In this document: positions 49,476 to 58,929 of the stretch, one piece after another
Position numbering within the stretch: position 1 is the first letter of the stretch
Layout of the letters: the number at the start of each line of letters is the position of its first letter
Source of the DNA: JBAYSY01 sp041675885
GTDB taxonomy: Bacteria > Pseudomonadota > Alphaproteobacteria > Rhodobacterales > Rhodobacteraceae
Direction: 5' to 3'
DNA: 64,000 bases
Assembly: GCA_041675885.1 (NCBI GenBank)
Contig: JBAYSY010000005.1
Location: 21,769 to 85,768, forward strand
Notes under the pieces: model-generated
Told to the model about the DNA's origin: nothing
The model's database searches: none
Seen by the model: the letters and a program-made list of their open reading frames with translations, nothing else
Translations under genes and position numbers: made by a program

Positions 49476-50405
49476 TCACCCCAGATGCACGATCCGGGCG
49501 GAAGGGAAGGCCGCAAGCGCCGTCTCGATCTGGTCCCGTTCCATCAGACAGAACGCGGTGCCCAGCGCGTCGGCCACCCCGGCTTGCGGCGCGGCAACCG
49601 AAACCAGCCGCCAGCGCGCCGGCGCGGGCCGTCCGGTCGTGGGGTCGATCACGTGGCTTTCCCGCCCGTCCGCGTCGAAGGTGATCCCGTGCGGCGCCGA
49701 GCTTGCCACCGCCATGTCGCGCAGCGAAATGGCGTCGGGGATCAGCCGCTCTCCGTCGCTCAGCGTCACCGGCCAGCCGCCCCCCGCCGGATGCCCGCCC
49801 AGCGCGCGATATTCGCCGGTGTTGACAAGGATGTCGGTCAGCCCCTGTGCCGCCAGCATCTCCACCACCCGGTCGGCGACGAAACCCTGCGCCACACCGT
49901 TGAGGCTCAGCGCCATGCCCGGCCGCGCCAGTCGCACCGAGGCGCTGTCATAGCCCACCCCGTCCCAGCCGGTGCGGGCAAGCGTGTCGGCGATGGCCTT
50001 GTCCGAGGGTTTCACCCCGGCGGCGTGGCTTTCGGCGTGCAGCGCCCAGAGCGGCTGAATGGTGGGATCGAACATGCCGCCGGTCGCGGCATGGACCCGG
50101 CCGCAAAGCGCGAAACATTCCAGCAACTCGAACGGCGGCGCCTCCAGCACTCCGTCGCGATTGAGCCGCACCAGCGCCGATTCCGCGTGATGCAGGCTGA
50201 ACACGGCTTCCAGCCGAGCGATCTCAGCCAGCGCACGGGCGACGATCTCCTCGGCCTGGGGATGGGCCAGCGTGATCGAGGCATCGGCCCCCATCGCCAC
50301 CCCGCGCCACTGGTGGAGCGGGACCGAGGCATCCGCGGGCAGGCCCGTGGCGGCAAGCACCCCCGCCGAGATGGCAAGGAAGCGGCGGCGGTCCAGGGTG
50401 GTCAT
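49476..50405 (-). CDS. nosX: NosX, periplasmic FAD:protein FMN transferase (ApbE family)
   Basis: A 309-residue ApbE-type flavin transferase with a Tat-like N-terminus (DRRRFLAISAGVLAATGLPADA). Visible ApbE motifs are MGADASITLAHP, LSLNGVAQGFVADRVVEML, ILVNTGEYRALGG and the metal-binding SSAPHG and SHVIDPTTGRPA. It attaches FMN to a Thr of NosR, which is needed for N2O reduction. Last gene of the nos operon, two bases after nosL, matching the gene order seen in Paracoccus. Confidence 0.9.
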   Translation of the reverse strand: MTTLDRRRFLAISAGVLAATGLPADASVPLHQWRGVAMGADASITLAHPQAEEIVARALAEIARLEAVFSLHHAESALVRLNRDGVLEAPPFELLECFALCGRVHAATGGMFDPTIQPLWALHAESHAAGVKPSDKAIADTLARTGWDGVGYDSASVRLARPGMALSLNGVAQGFVADRVVEMLAAQGLTDILVNTGEYRALGGHPAGGGWPVTLSDGERLIPDAISLRDMAVASSAPHGITFDADGRESHVIDPTTGRPAPARWRLVSVAAPQAGVADALGTAFCLMERDQIETALAAFPSARIVHLG

Positions 50406-50407
50406 GG

Positions 50408-50995
50408 TCAGCCCCTCATCCCGCGTGAAAGCGCCCGCAGGCGTTCCTCGAAATCGCTGTCGTCATCGGCGCCGACGTCGCCCTCGAACTCCACCGGGGC
50501 CAGAACCTCGTCGTCGGAGATCTCGGCCAGCATGAGAACCTCGCCGCCGTTGCGGGCGGTGAACTCCTCGGCCATCTCGCGGCTGGTGAAGGGGACAAGC
50601 TCGGGCGCGCCCATGCCGCCCTCGACCGCCGCGCCGACCACGTAGAAGGCGCCTTCGGCCAAGGTCCAGTTGTCGTTGCCGGGGTCTTCCCAGCTTGCGC
50701 CCGCCGCGCCCATGTCGTTGACGTAGATCACCGTGATCGCGTGGCTCTGTTCCGGCATCCGCTGGTAGGCGATGGCATCGCGCACCTGGCTGAAGAACAG
50801 CGGGTAGGGCATTCCGGCCAGATGCACCTGCGCCTTGGGGCCGGGGTGTTCGAGAAGGTCCATCTGGCAGAAATGGCCCACCGCCTCGGCGGTCATGGTG
50901 ACGGGGGCGGGAACCTCCACCACCTCTTCGCGGCAGGCGGCAAGGGCAAGCAGGGCAAGCGCGGCAAGCGCGGCAAGCGCGGGACGGAATGTCAT
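50408..50995 (-). CDS. nosL: NosL, outer or inner membrane lipoprotein, copper chaperone for NosZ
   Basis: A 195-residue lipoprotein. The signal ends LALLALAAC with lipobox Cys21. The CuI-binding Cys/Met region FCQMDLLEHPGPKAQVHLAGMPYPLFFSQ and AITVIYVNDMGAAGASW are NosL hallmarks. It delivers copper for the CuZ centre. The C-terminus has an acidic tail (VEFEGDVGADDDSDFEE) beyond the usual domain. Overlaps the nosY gene by four bases. Confidence 0.92.
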   Translation of the reverse strand: MTFRPALAALAALALLALAACREEVVEVPAPVTMTAEAVGHFCQMDLLEHPGPKAQVHLAGMPYPLFFSQVRDAIAYQRMPEQSHAITVIYVNDMGAAGASWEDPGNDNWTLAEGAFYVVGAAVEGGMGAPELVPFTSREMAEEFTARNGGEVLMLAEISDDEVLAPVEFEGDVGADDDSDFEERLRALSRGMRG

Positions 50996-51813
50996 GGCGT
51001 CACCTTTCGGAAGGCCAGCACCGCAAGCGACAGCGCCGCGACCGGCCAGAGCACGATCGACGCAAGCGCATGGCCCGAGGGGATGGCATGGGCGGCCGCC
51101 CCGATCCCGGCCGCGGCGGCCGTCGCCTCGGAGGCGGCAAGGTTGTAGAGCCGGAAGGCGTCGGCGGGGTTCGCCACCAAGAGCCAGGGGAAGACCTCGG
51201 TGGTGAAACGGCCGCCGTCATCGGCGACCACGGCGGCCAGCAGCCCGAGATCGTAAAGGACGATCATCACCAGCCACAGCCCGATCGCCATGCCCGCCGC
51301 CGCGCCGGGCCGCCGCGCCAGCGCCGACATCGCATAGCCCACCGCGAGGAACGCGGCCCCCAGCAGGGCCGAAGTCCAGCCCAGCCGGAACAGCACCGGC
51401 AGCCCGGCCCCGGCGCGCGGGTCGAACCACAGCGCCGCCCCGGCCGCGAGGCCATAGCCCACCGCAAGCGCGAAGGTCAGGATCGCCAGATGGGCGATGA
51501 ACTTGCCGATCAGGATCTCGGCCCGCCCCAGCGGATAGGTCAGCACCAGGGGCAGGGTTCCCCGCTCCACCTCGCCGGCGATGGCGTCGAAGGACATCAG
51601 CAGCGCCAGCAGCGGCACCAGATAGACCGCAAGGCTGGTCAGGCTGGCCACGGTGATCGACAGCTTGTCGGCCCCCAGCGTCCCGGTGGGCGCGCTGCCC
51701 GCCGCCGCCAGCACCAGCGAGAACACCGCCATCAGCACCACGGAAATCGCGACCCAGCGGTTGCGGATCGCGATCTGCGCCTCGGCAAGGGCAATGGCAA
51801 GAACGGCGGTCAT
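50992..51813 (-). CDS. nosY: NosY, ABC-2 type permease for NosZ maturation
   Basis: A 273-residue inner-membrane protein with about six helices and the ABC-2 motif MSFDAIAGEVERGTLPLVLTYPLGRAEILIGKF. It forms the NosDFY complex that helps assemble the CuZ cluster of NosZ, probably by energising copper or sulfur transfer through NosD. Overlaps nosF and nosL by four bases each. Confidence 0.92.
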   Translation of the reverse strand: MTAVLAIALAEAQIAIRNRWVAISVVLMAVFSLVLAAAGSAPTGTLGADKLSITVASLTSLAVYLVPLLALLMSFDAIAGEVERGTLPLVLTYPLGRAEILIGKFIAHLAILTFALAVGYGLAAGAALWFDPRAGAGLPVLFRLGWTSALLGAAFLAVGYAMSALARRPGAAAGMAIGLWLVMIVLYDLGLLAAVVADDGGRFTTEVFPWLLVANPADAFRLYNLAASEATAAAAGIGAAAHAIPSGHALASIVLWPVAALSLAVLAFRKVTP

Positions 51814-52703
51814 TGCGGCACCTGCTGGCTGAAATGGCTGTAGAGGTCTTCGAGGCTGGGGGGAATGATATCCACATCGTCGATCAGCGGCCCGAGCGCG
51901 GCGATCCGGCCAAGCAGGGCCAGCTTTTCGTCATGGCCGCAGTCGATGCTGACGGCCGCGCCGTTGAGGCGCTCTCCGGCAAGCTGCGCCGCCACCTCGT
52001 CAACGGTCTCGGGCCGGGCGGAAACCTGAAGCTGTATCGGCAGCGCCGCCCGGCGGCGCAGGGCCGCAAGCGTGTCGTTCGCCACCAGCACCCCTTTCGA
52101 CAGGATCACGATCCGGTCGGTGCGGGCCTCGACCTCGGTCAGCGCGTGGGACGACAGCAGGATCGACGCCCCTTCCGCCGCCAGCCCGTCCAGCGTGGCG
52201 TAGAAGTCGCGCCGCGACACCGGGTCGAGGCCGCTGGTCGGTTCATCGAGGATCAAGAGCCGCGGGTTGCCGATCAGCGCCTGCGCCAGGCCGACGCGCT
52301 GGCGCATCCCCTTGGAATAGGTGCCGATCCGGCGTTTCGCGGCATGGCCCAGCCCGACCTGTTCCAGAAGGCCCATGGCGCCGCCCGTATCCTCGCCCCG
52401 CAGCCGCATGTAGGTGCGCAACTGTTCAAGCCCGGTCAGCGCCGGGTGGAAGGCCACGTTCTCGGGCAGATAGGCCACGCCGCGCCGCGCCGCACGGCTG
52501 CCGGGCGTATGGCCAAGCACCGAGATCCGGCCGGAATCCGAACCGATCAGCCCCAGCGCGATTTTCATCAGCGTGGACTTGCCCGCGCCGTTGTGGCCGA
52601 GCAGGGCGACCCGCTCACCGGGGGCGACGTCGAAACCGACCGCGTTCAATGCGCGGGTGGGACCGAATGTCTTAGTGACTTCCGAAAAGGTCAAATTCGG
52701 CAT
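51810..52703 (-). CDS. nosF: NosF, ABC ATPase for NosZ maturation
   Basis: A 297-residue ATPase. Walker A is LLGHNGAGKSTLMKIALG, the signature is YSKGMRQRVGLAQALIG (variant), and Walker B is LLILDEPTSGLD with SHALTEVEARTD. It powers NosDY. Start at 52703 (MPNLTFSEVTKTFG) has GGAAG directly upstream and overlaps the nosD 3' end by 32 bases; an upstream extension exists but would cross further into nosD without a better signal. Confidence 0.92.
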   Translation of the reverse strand: MPNLTFSEVTKTFGPTRALNAVGFDVAPGERVALLGHNGAGKSTLMKIALGLIGSDSGRISVLGHTPGSRAARRGVAYLPENVAFHPALTGLEQLRTYMRLRGEDTGGAMGLLEQVGLGHAAKRRIGTYSKGMRQRVGLAQALIGNPRLLILDEPTSGLDPVSRRDFYATLDGLAAEGASILLSSHALTEVEARTDRIVILSKGVLVANDTLAALRRRAALPIQLQVSARPETVDEVAAQLAGERLNGAAVSIDCGHDEKLALLGRIAALGPLIDDVDIIPPSLEDLYSHFSQQVPQ

Positions 52704-54030
52704 CTTCCAAACGTCCTTGCTTCCGCGCGGCGAGGGCTTCGGCCTCCCAGGCGGCAATATGTTCCGGTACCGCGATCTCGATCGCATGTGTCAGGGGGTA
52801 GCTGTCCACCACGCCGCCGGGCAGGGTCGCGGGGAACTGCGACTGGCTCCAGCGGATCAGCTGCACCGCGGGCGAGCCCAGCAAAAGCGCCGCCGCGGGC
52901 TGGGACCACAGGATATGGTCCATCATGTCGTTCGGGCGGAAATGGGCGTCGGCGATTCCGTCGCCGTCCAGATCGAAGGCCGGATGGTCCGACCAGTAGT
53001 TGCCCCGTCCCTCGAAACTCCATTCGATATCGCGGGTGCCGACATATTTGACCTGGTTGCGGTTGCCGATGAAGGCGTTGCCGGTCAGCGCGTTGCGCTC
53101 GGACCCGGCCGTGAAGTGGATGCCGATCTCGCAGCCTTCGAAACGGTTGCCGACGATCAGGTTGCGGTGGGCGTTGTAGATGAAGGTGCATTTCTCGTGG
53201 ATGCCGCCGCGCACCAGATTGCCGCGCACATCGGCGTTGTTGGCGTAGTTGAGCATGACGCCATGACGCAGGTCCGCCAGCGACAGGTTGTCGGTGATGA
53301 CCAGCCGGTTCGAGAACATGATCGCGTAACCCAGGTGATTGCCGATCGAGATATTGCCGGTAACCTCGGAATTGTTGGTATACATATAGTGCACGGCAAA
53401 GCGCAGGTCACGGAACAGGTTGTCGCGGAAGTAATTCAGGCGCGAGGCATTGGCGAAAATCCCGTCGCGGCCGAAGCGGATGTCGTTGCCTTCGACCACC
53501 GTGCCCGGCGCGTTCCAGACATAGACGCCGTTGCCACGGTCGTTCATGCGGCGATCCTGCCGCCCGATGATGGTATTGCCGCGCACCATGCTGTCGGTCG
53601 CGCCGAAGACGTGAACCCCCACCAGGTTCTCGATGAAGGTATTGCCCTCGACCAGGGCGCGCTCCGCGGTGCGGTCCAGCTTGACGCCCGAATCGACCAC
53701 CGGGTGCACGGACCCGGAACCGACGATCTCCAGCCCGCGCACCGTCACGTCGGGGCCGGTGACGGTGATCACGGACCCCTGTCCGTTGCCGTCGATCCGT
53801 GCCTCTCCCTGCCCGTCGAGCGTCAGGGGAAAGTCGAGCACCACCGGGCCGTCGTGACGGCCCGGGGCAAGGATCAGCACATCGCCGGGGCTGGCCCCGG
53901 CGATGGCGGCGGCCAGCGCCCCCGGTTCGGCCGGAACCACCCGCCCGGTCGTCCCGGCGGCTGGTCCGGCGATCCCGGCCAGCACGGCGAAAGCCGCGCA
54001 GACCAGGGGGAAAAGGCGCAGGCCGGTCAT
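52672..54030 (-). CDS. nosD: NosD, periplasmic copper-processing protein of the NosDFY system
   Basis: A 452-residue periplasmic protein with a signal peptide (LRLFPLVCAAFAVLAGIAGPAAG) and parallel beta-helix (PbH1/CASH) repeats, e.g. VEGNTFIENLVGVHVFGAT, VRGNTIIG and ISIGNHLGYAIMFSN. With NosF and NosY it matures the CuZ site. Start at 54030 is chosen for the signal peptide; GGGCATG-type longer starts lack one. It follows nosZ by two bases. Confidence 0.92.
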   Translation of the reverse strand: MTGLRLFPLVCAAFAVLAGIAGPAAGTTGRVVPAEPGALAAAIAGASPGDVLILAPGRHDGPVVLDFPLTLDGQGEARIDGNGQGSVITVTGPDVTVRGLEIVGSGSVHPVVDSGVKLDRTAERALVEGNTFIENLVGVHVFGATDSMVRGNTIIGRQDRRMNDRGNGVYVWNAPGTVVEGNDIRFGRDGIFANASRLNYFRDNLFRDLRFAVHYMYTNNSEVTGNISIGNHLGYAIMFSNRLVITDNLSLADLRHGVMLNYANNADVRGNLVRGGIHEKCTFIYNAHRNLIVGNRFEGCEIGIHFTAGSERNALTGNAFIGNRNQVKYVGTRDIEWSFEGRGNYWSDHPAFDLDGDGIADAHFRPNDMMDHILWSQPAAALLLGSPAVQLIRWSQSQFPATLPGGVVDSYPLTHAIEIAVPEHIAAWEAEALAARKQGRLEDAEFDLFGSH

Positions 54031-54032
54031 GA

Positions 54033-55985
54033 TCAGGCGTCCTTCGGCTCGACAAACATCCGCCCGCGCATCTCCATGTGGAGCGCGTGGCAGAACCACT
54101 GGCAGTAGTACCAGTAAACGCCCGGCTTCGTCGCAACGAAAGTCACCGAAGCGGTCTGCTGCGGCCCGATCTCCATGGCGACACCGTGATCGCCCAGGCA
54201 GAAGCCGTGGGTCAGGTCGTCGATGTCGTCAAGGTTGGTGATGATCACCGTCACCTCGTCGCCTTCGCGCACGGTGAAGGACTCAAGGCTGAACGAGGGC
54301 GCGATCGAGGACATGTAGACCCGCACCTTGTTGCCGTCGCGGATCACGGTTTCCATCCAGTCGTCGATGTCCACCCCGTCGGCCTCGGCCTGCGCCCGCG
54401 TTTCGGCCCACATCGGGTCGTTGCGGTCCCAGATATGGAGCGGGTTGACGATCGAGCGATGCACGGCGATGGCGTCATGCGGTTCCGCGAAGGTCGGGCC
54501 GTCGTGCACCAGCGTCATGTGTCCGTTGTCGATGGAGATGAGCTGTTCGTTCTCGGGCTTGAGCGGACCGACGTTCAGATAACGGTCCTTCGAGAACTTG
54601 TTCATCGACACCAGCCACTTGCCGTCCGCGCCCAGCGATTCGGCCATGGACATCTTCAGGTGGCCCGGCTGGTAGTGCACGTCGAGCTTGTGGATGATCG
54701 GATCGACGTTCTCGCCGTTATAGGCCTGGATCGCGCGTTCGATGTTCCACGACACCACCTGGCTGTCCAGGAACAGCGAGGTATAGGCGTTGCCGGCACC
54801 GTCGAAGGTCGTGTGCAACGGCCCCAGCCCCAGTTCGGGCTCGGCCACCACCGGGTGGCGCAGATCGACGCTGTCATCCTCGAAGATCGCGTCGAAACGG
54901 CGCACGTCGAGCACCGTCACCGTGGGCGACAGCTTGCCGGCAACGCACAGGTGAATCTTGTCCGGCGCCATGTTGCAGCCGTGCGGGTTGTTGGCGATCG
55001 GGATGTAGCGGGTGTATTTCTTGTTCTGGCCCTTGCGCCCGTCGATCACCTTGACGCCGTTCAGTTCGATATAGTCGCCTTCGGCGATGCCCTTCTCGAT
55101 CTCGGCGATGTTGAATACGACCACGTGGTCCATCTCGGCCGAGGTCATCTCGGCCAGGTTCATCCCCATTTCCGAGTTGTAGCTGGTCGAGAAGGCCCAC
55201 TTGCCCTCATAGTCGGCATCGCAGTTGTCGAGGTTGCCCGAAACCATCACCTGCCAGGCCACCTTCATCTCGTCCGCGTCGACGGCGGTGAAGAAGTTCA
55301 CATACTTTTCCGGCTCGTCAAGGATGGTGCCGTCGTTGACCATCGGCACCTCGTCCTCGCCGTTGGCAAAGACGTAGTTGGTGCGCGGGAACCGCTGCGG
55401 GCGCATCCCGTGGATCGCCTTGGCGTTCGGGATCTCAAGGATCTTGTCGCATTTCATCACGTCGCAGCGCACCCGTGCCACACGGGTGTTGGCCTTGTCG
55501 TTCATGAACAGGTAGCGGCCGTCGTAATGCCCGTCGGTGAGGGACATGTGCAGGTGATGCAGGTCGCCGTTGTCATGGATCTTCTTGCCGTTCGCCTCAA
55601 GGAAGGCGCGGGTCTGCGGCAGCATGTTTTCCTGATGGATGCGGATCGATTCGTTCGTCTGCCCCCAGCCGGTGGCCGAGCAGCGGTTGAACACCGGAAT
55701 CCGCATCAGTTCGCGCATCGAGGGGATGCCGAGGATGCGCACCTCGCCGGTCTGGCCCGAGGACCAGAAGCCGTAATATTCGTCCAGCTCGCCGGGGGCG
55801 AGATGGAAATCCGCGCCCTGCGCCTGCGCCGCGCCGGTCGAGGCCGCGGTGGCCACCGCGGCGGTGCCCGCGCCCATCAGCCCGAGCCGGGCGCCGCCTA
55901 CGGCGCCAAGCGCGGCCGCGCCGGTCGCCGTCGCGCCCAGAAGGCCGCGGCGGCTGATCCCGCCTTTCTTGATTCTGTCAGACAT
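54033..55985 (-). CDS. nosZ: Nitrous-oxide reductase NosZ, clade I
   Basis: A 650-residue periplasmic copper enzyme that reduces N2O to N2. It has a Tat signal (GGISRRGLLGATATGAAALG), which marks clade I. The CuZ propeller His residues lie in DLHHLHMSLTDGHYDGRYLF and further His-containing segments (NPHGCNM, PGHLKMS). The C-terminal cupredoxin has the CuA motif with Cys628, Cys632, His636 and Met639 (YYCQWFCHALHMEM). AAGGAG overlaps the end of nosR and precedes the ATG. Electrons come through NosR or cytochromes. The operon has an FNR-type box upstream, so oxygen limitation should induce it. Confidence 0.96.
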   Translation of the reverse strand: MSDRIKKGGISRRGLLGATATGAAALGAVGGARLGLMGAGTAAVATAASTGAAQAQGADFHLAPGELDEYYGFWSSGQTGEVRILGIPSMRELMRIPVFNRCSATGWGQTNESIRIHQENMLPQTRAFLEANGKKIHDNGDLHHLHMSLTDGHYDGRYLFMNDKANTRVARVRCDVMKCDKILEIPNAKAIHGMRPQRFPRTNYVFANGEDEVPMVNDGTILDEPEKYVNFFTAVDADEMKVAWQVMVSGNLDNCDADYEGKWAFSTSYNSEMGMNLAEMTSAEMDHVVVFNIAEIEKGIAEGDYIELNGVKVIDGRKGQNKKYTRYIPIANNPHGCNMAPDKIHLCVAGKLSPTVTVLDVRRFDAIFEDDSVDLRHPVVAEPELGLGPLHTTFDGAGNAYTSLFLDSQVVSWNIERAIQAYNGENVDPIIHKLDVHYQPGHLKMSMAESLGADGKWLVSMNKFSKDRYLNVGPLKPENEQLISIDNGHMTLVHDGPTFAEPHDAIAVHRSIVNPLHIWDRNDPMWAETRAQAEADGVDIDDWMETVIRDGNKVRVYMSSIAPSFSLESFTVREGDEVTVIITNLDDIDDLTHGFCLGDHGVAMEIGPQQTASVTFVATKPGVYWYYCQWFCHALHMEMRGRMFVEPKDA

Positions 55986-55996
55986 GGGGAGTCTCC

Positions 55997-58207
55997 TTAT
56001 TTTCCTGCGTGGGGATGGTTGGCCAGCTCGCCCTGCGGACGGGCCGGGGTTTTCTGCGTGGTGGCGGCCCGGACCGGCGTGGCCACAGCCTCGCGCCGTT
56101 TGAGTTGCCGGATCACCACAGGGCATCGGGTCTTGGACTGGTAGAGCACCTGACAGTTCATGCAGTTCAGGCACTCGTTCGGGTTGATCTCGCCCGTGGG
56201 GTGGATCGCCTGCACGAAACAGTCGTTGGCGCAGACCTGGCAGGGGTTGCCACATTCGCGATACCGCTTGAGCCAGTCGAACATCCGCAGCCGGGCCGGG
56301 ATCGCCAGCGCCGCGCCCAGCGGGCACAGATAGCGGCAATAGAACCGTTCGATGAACAGCCCCACCACCAGAAGCGCCACGGCGAACAGCACGAAGGGCC
56401 AGGCACGGTCGAACTTCAGCACGATCGCGGTCTTGAACGGCTCCACCTCGGCCATGGTCGTGGCCCAGGGCACCGCCGCCAGCGTCGCCGCGAACAGCAC
56501 GAGGAAGATGATGTATTTCACCGGCCACAGCCGTTCGTGCAGCCCCCAGGGCAGGGTGATCTGCGGCACTTTCAGCGCCCGGGCGATCTGGTTGGTCAGT
56601 TCCTGCAACGCGCCGAACGGGCACAGCCAGCCGCAATAGGCGCCCCGGCCCCAGAAGATCAGCGCCGCCGCCACCGCCCACCACAACAGGAAGGTGAGCG
56701 GGTCGAGCATGAACGCCTGCCACGAGAACCCGGCGACCAGCGACTGGGTGAGCGACATCACGTTCACCACCGAAAGCTGGGCCGACGCATACCAGCCGAG
56801 GAACACCAGCGTCACGGTCAGGAAGCTCATGCGGAACCAGTAGGTCGCGCGGGCCGAACGGGTCAGGAACCCCTGGAAGAAGAAGGCGCCGGTCAGCACC
56901 GTCAGCATGGCGACAAGGCCGATGATCTCGGGCGTGCGGTCGCGCCAGATACGGTCGATCAGCGCCTGCTGCGCCGCCTGTTCGGCGGCGGCATCCGCCA
57001 CGTCGTCGATGCTGTGCGCGACCGGCTGGGCGATCTCGCGCAGCAGGTGGCGCGGCGGCTGGTAGGACAGTTCAAAGGTGGTGAACACCCGCTCCAGCGC
57101 CGCCACGTCGCGGCTCACCAGCAGTTGCAGCCGCCACGGCTGGGTCGGGTCGAAACCGGAATCGGCGGGGATGCGGAACAGATCGACCTCGGGAAAGCGC
57201 GGTGCGCCATCGGTGGCCAGTTCGCCCAGCCGCCGGTTGTCGCGGTCGCGGAAGCGGATCGACTGTTCGCCCTGCACCAGCACGATACGGTCGAAAAGAC
57301 CGCCGCGCACATAGCCCGAGCCCTTGAAGGAATACATCCCCCGTCCGGCGACAAGGATCGCGTGCTCACCCTCGTTCAGCCAGTTGCGCAGGTTGGTATC
57401 CTCGCGCTCGCCCAGCAGTTCGAGACCCACGGCGGGCACGCTGACCAGCGCGGCGTAAAGGTCGATGAAGGTGGCGTCGGGTTCCTCGGTCAGCGGCCGG
57501 GCGGCGGCGCGCGGATCGTCCAGCCGGGCGAAGGCGTCGTTCACCTGCGCCACATCCAGCGACATCCGCCGCACCGTGCCGTCGCCGGTCACCCCGAGCC
57601 AGCCGGGTTCCACCGTCGCCCCGGTGTCGATCTCGAACCGGGGGCCGGTCGGCGCCTCGCGCGGGGCCAGCCCGCCAAGGCCCAGCGTCCGCGCCACCCG
57701 CAGCCCGGAACGCACGATCGAATCGTCGATCACCATGATGGTGACGGTGACGCCCGAGATGATGTTGAGTTCCTCGATCTGGCCCCCCGCCGCCGCGATC
57801 GCCGCGAGGTCGAGCCCGATGTGATCCTGCATCAGCGCGGTGATGCGCGATTCGGAGATGCCGATCAGGACGATCGGTTCGTCATGGTGGACCAGATTGA
57901 GGCCAATGATCCGCGCATCGTCGTCAAGCGCGACCATGATGTGAATGGGCTTGCCCGAATAGCCGGTGGTGCCCACCAGGTCCGAGGTGATGAAGACCCA
58001 GCCGATCCGATCCCCCCCGCGCAGCAGCGGCGCGGCGGGGATATCGTCGCGCATGGCGCCGAAGCCATCCGCCCCGGGGGCCATCGTGGCCGGGTCGACC
58101 TCGGCCAGGAACCGCGGCAGATGCGGTGTCTGCGCGGAAAGTGCCGACGCCCAGCCGAAGCAAAGCGTAACGATCAAAAGAACAAGACGGAAAGGCGTGG
58201 CAAGCAT
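55997..58207 (-). CDS. nosR: NosR, membrane FMN/iron-sulfur electron donor and regulator for NosZ
   Basis: A 736-residue membrane protein. After a signal segment, the periplasmic FMN-binding domain contains the covalent FMN site IISGVTVTIMVIDDSI (Thr), then about five membrane helices. CGWLCPFGALQEL and CRYLCPLGAALAI follow, and the C-terminal cytoplasmic ferredoxin-like part has CGNPCQVCANDCFVQAI and NECLNCMNCQVLYQSKTRCP for two [4Fe-4S] clusters. It feeds electrons to NosZ and is needed for nosZ expression. NosX flavinates it. Preceded by the NosC-like gene. Confidence 0.94.
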   Translation of the reverse strand: MLATPFRLVLLIVTLCFGWASALSAQTPHLPRFLAEVDPATMAPGADGFGAMRDDIPAAPLLRGGDRIGWVFITSDLVGTTGYSGKPIHIMVALDDDARIIGLNLVHHDEPIVLIGISESRITALMQDHIGLDLAAIAAAGGQIEELNIISGVTVTIMVIDDSIVRSGLRVARTLGLGGLAPREAPTGPRFEIDTGATVEPGWLGVTGDGTVRRMSLDVAQVNDAFARLDDPRAAARPLTEEPDATFIDLYAALVSVPAVGLELLGEREDTNLRNWLNEGEHAILVAGRGMYSFKGSGYVRGGLFDRIVLVQGEQSIRFRDRDNRRLGELATDGAPRFPEVDLFRIPADSGFDPTQPWRLQLLVSRDVAALERVFTTFELSYQPPRHLLREIAQPVAHSIDDVADAAAEQAAQQALIDRIWRDRTPEIIGLVAMLTVLTGAFFFQGFLTRSARATYWFRMSFLTVTLVFLGWYASAQLSVVNVMSLTQSLVAGFSWQAFMLDPLTFLLWWAVAAALIFWGRGAYCGWLCPFGALQELTNQIARALKVPQITLPWGLHERLWPVKYIIFLVLFAATLAAVPWATTMAEVEPFKTAIVLKFDRAWPFVLFAVALLVVGLFIERFYCRYLCPLGAALAIPARLRMFDWLKRYRECGNPCQVCANDCFVQAIHPTGEINPNECLNCMNCQVLYQSKTRCPVVIRQLKRREAVATPVRAATTQKTPARPQGELANHPHAGK

Positions 58208-58212
58208 GATGT

Positions 58213-58584
58213 TCAGACCCCGACAGGTGGGCCGCGTGCCGTCTTGCGAACGGGTTGCGACACAGGAAGAAGATCGGTTGCGTCAATGCCCCGGGGCGCG
58301 GCCGCGGCGGCAGGCGCAGCGGCGACGGGCAGGGCAGACAGCATTGCGGGGGTCTTGGTCAGGCAGTCGGAGCAAGGAAGGTATTCGCAGCTTGCAGGCA
58401 ATTCGGAAGGGTTGCCGTTCGCGTCGAGAACCACGACGACGTCACCGCCGTCCGAGCAGATCACGACTTCCTGCAATCCGCCCCGCGCATCCGTGGCATG
58501 TGCCATCCCGTGAATGACCGCGCCCGTCAGCATCGACAGGACGACAGCCAGGCAGACAAGCACGGGGGCAAGGCGGATTCTCAT
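58213..58584 (-). CDS. NosC-like small exported protein upstream of nosR
   Basis: A 123-residue protein with a hydrophobic signal or anchor (LAPVLVCLAVVLSMLTGAVIHG) and a Cys-rich motif ASCEYLPCSDCLTK (Cys-x4-Cys-x2-Cys), then an Ala/Pro-rich tail. Its position, directly upstream of nosR in the same direction, matches nosC of Paracoccus-type operons, whose product has a cysteine motif and unknown function. A DUF2946-like copper-related role is also possible. The start at 58584 (MRIRLAPVLV) fits the signal; the FNR box 35 bases upstream would place transcription at or very near this ATG. Confidence 0.7.
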   Translation of the reverse strand: MRIRLAPVLVCLAVVLSMLTGAVIHGMAHATDARGGLQEVVICSDGGDVVVVLDANGNPSELPASCEYLPCSDCLTKTPAMLSALPVAAAPAAAAAPRGIDATDLLPVSQPVRKTARGPPVGV

Positions 58585-58929
58585 GGCCTGAACTAAAACC
58601 GAAACCAGCAGTGCATCTTTGATCCAAGTCAAACAATCCGGCGATTTTTCCGCCCCCCGCCGTCCGCCGGCCCGTGTATCACCGGCCGGACGGTATCAGA
58701 TAAGGGCGGGCGGAAACCAAGGGCCGGAATCACGCAAGATTTATCGGCCGCCCGGTTCCTGCACAAGAACGCATTTCCCGTTACGGGCGAGGACACCGCG
58801 CCGAAATGCAAACTGACGGCGAGTTCCGGGCAGGGCACGGGCCGGACCGGGCCAAAGCAGTTTCAGAAAACGTTGACGGGTCTTTTCGGTTCGAAACGGC
58901 GATCTCTGTCCTGCATGTCGGTCGGGGCG
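58585..58929. other. Intergenic region upstream of nos operon
   Basis: The 345-base gap separates the nos operon start from the end of the luciferase-like gene (both minus strand). It holds the FNR-type site at 58619-58632. Elsewhere I see a CCGGCC/GGCCGG dyad near 58668-58690 and no gene. No second FNR, NnrR or NsrR dyad was found by eye. Confidence 0.5.
58619..58632 (-). promoter_or_regulatory. FNR/NnrR-type box upstream of the nos operon
   Basis: TTGATCCAAGTCAA, or TTGACTTGGATCAA on the coding (minus) strand, matches the TTGAT-N4-ATCAA consensus in 9 of 10 specific bases. Its centre is 41 bases from the ATG of the NosC-like gene. In Rhodobacterales such sites serve FnrL or NnrR and link nos expression to low oxygen or NO. 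Confidence 0.8.
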
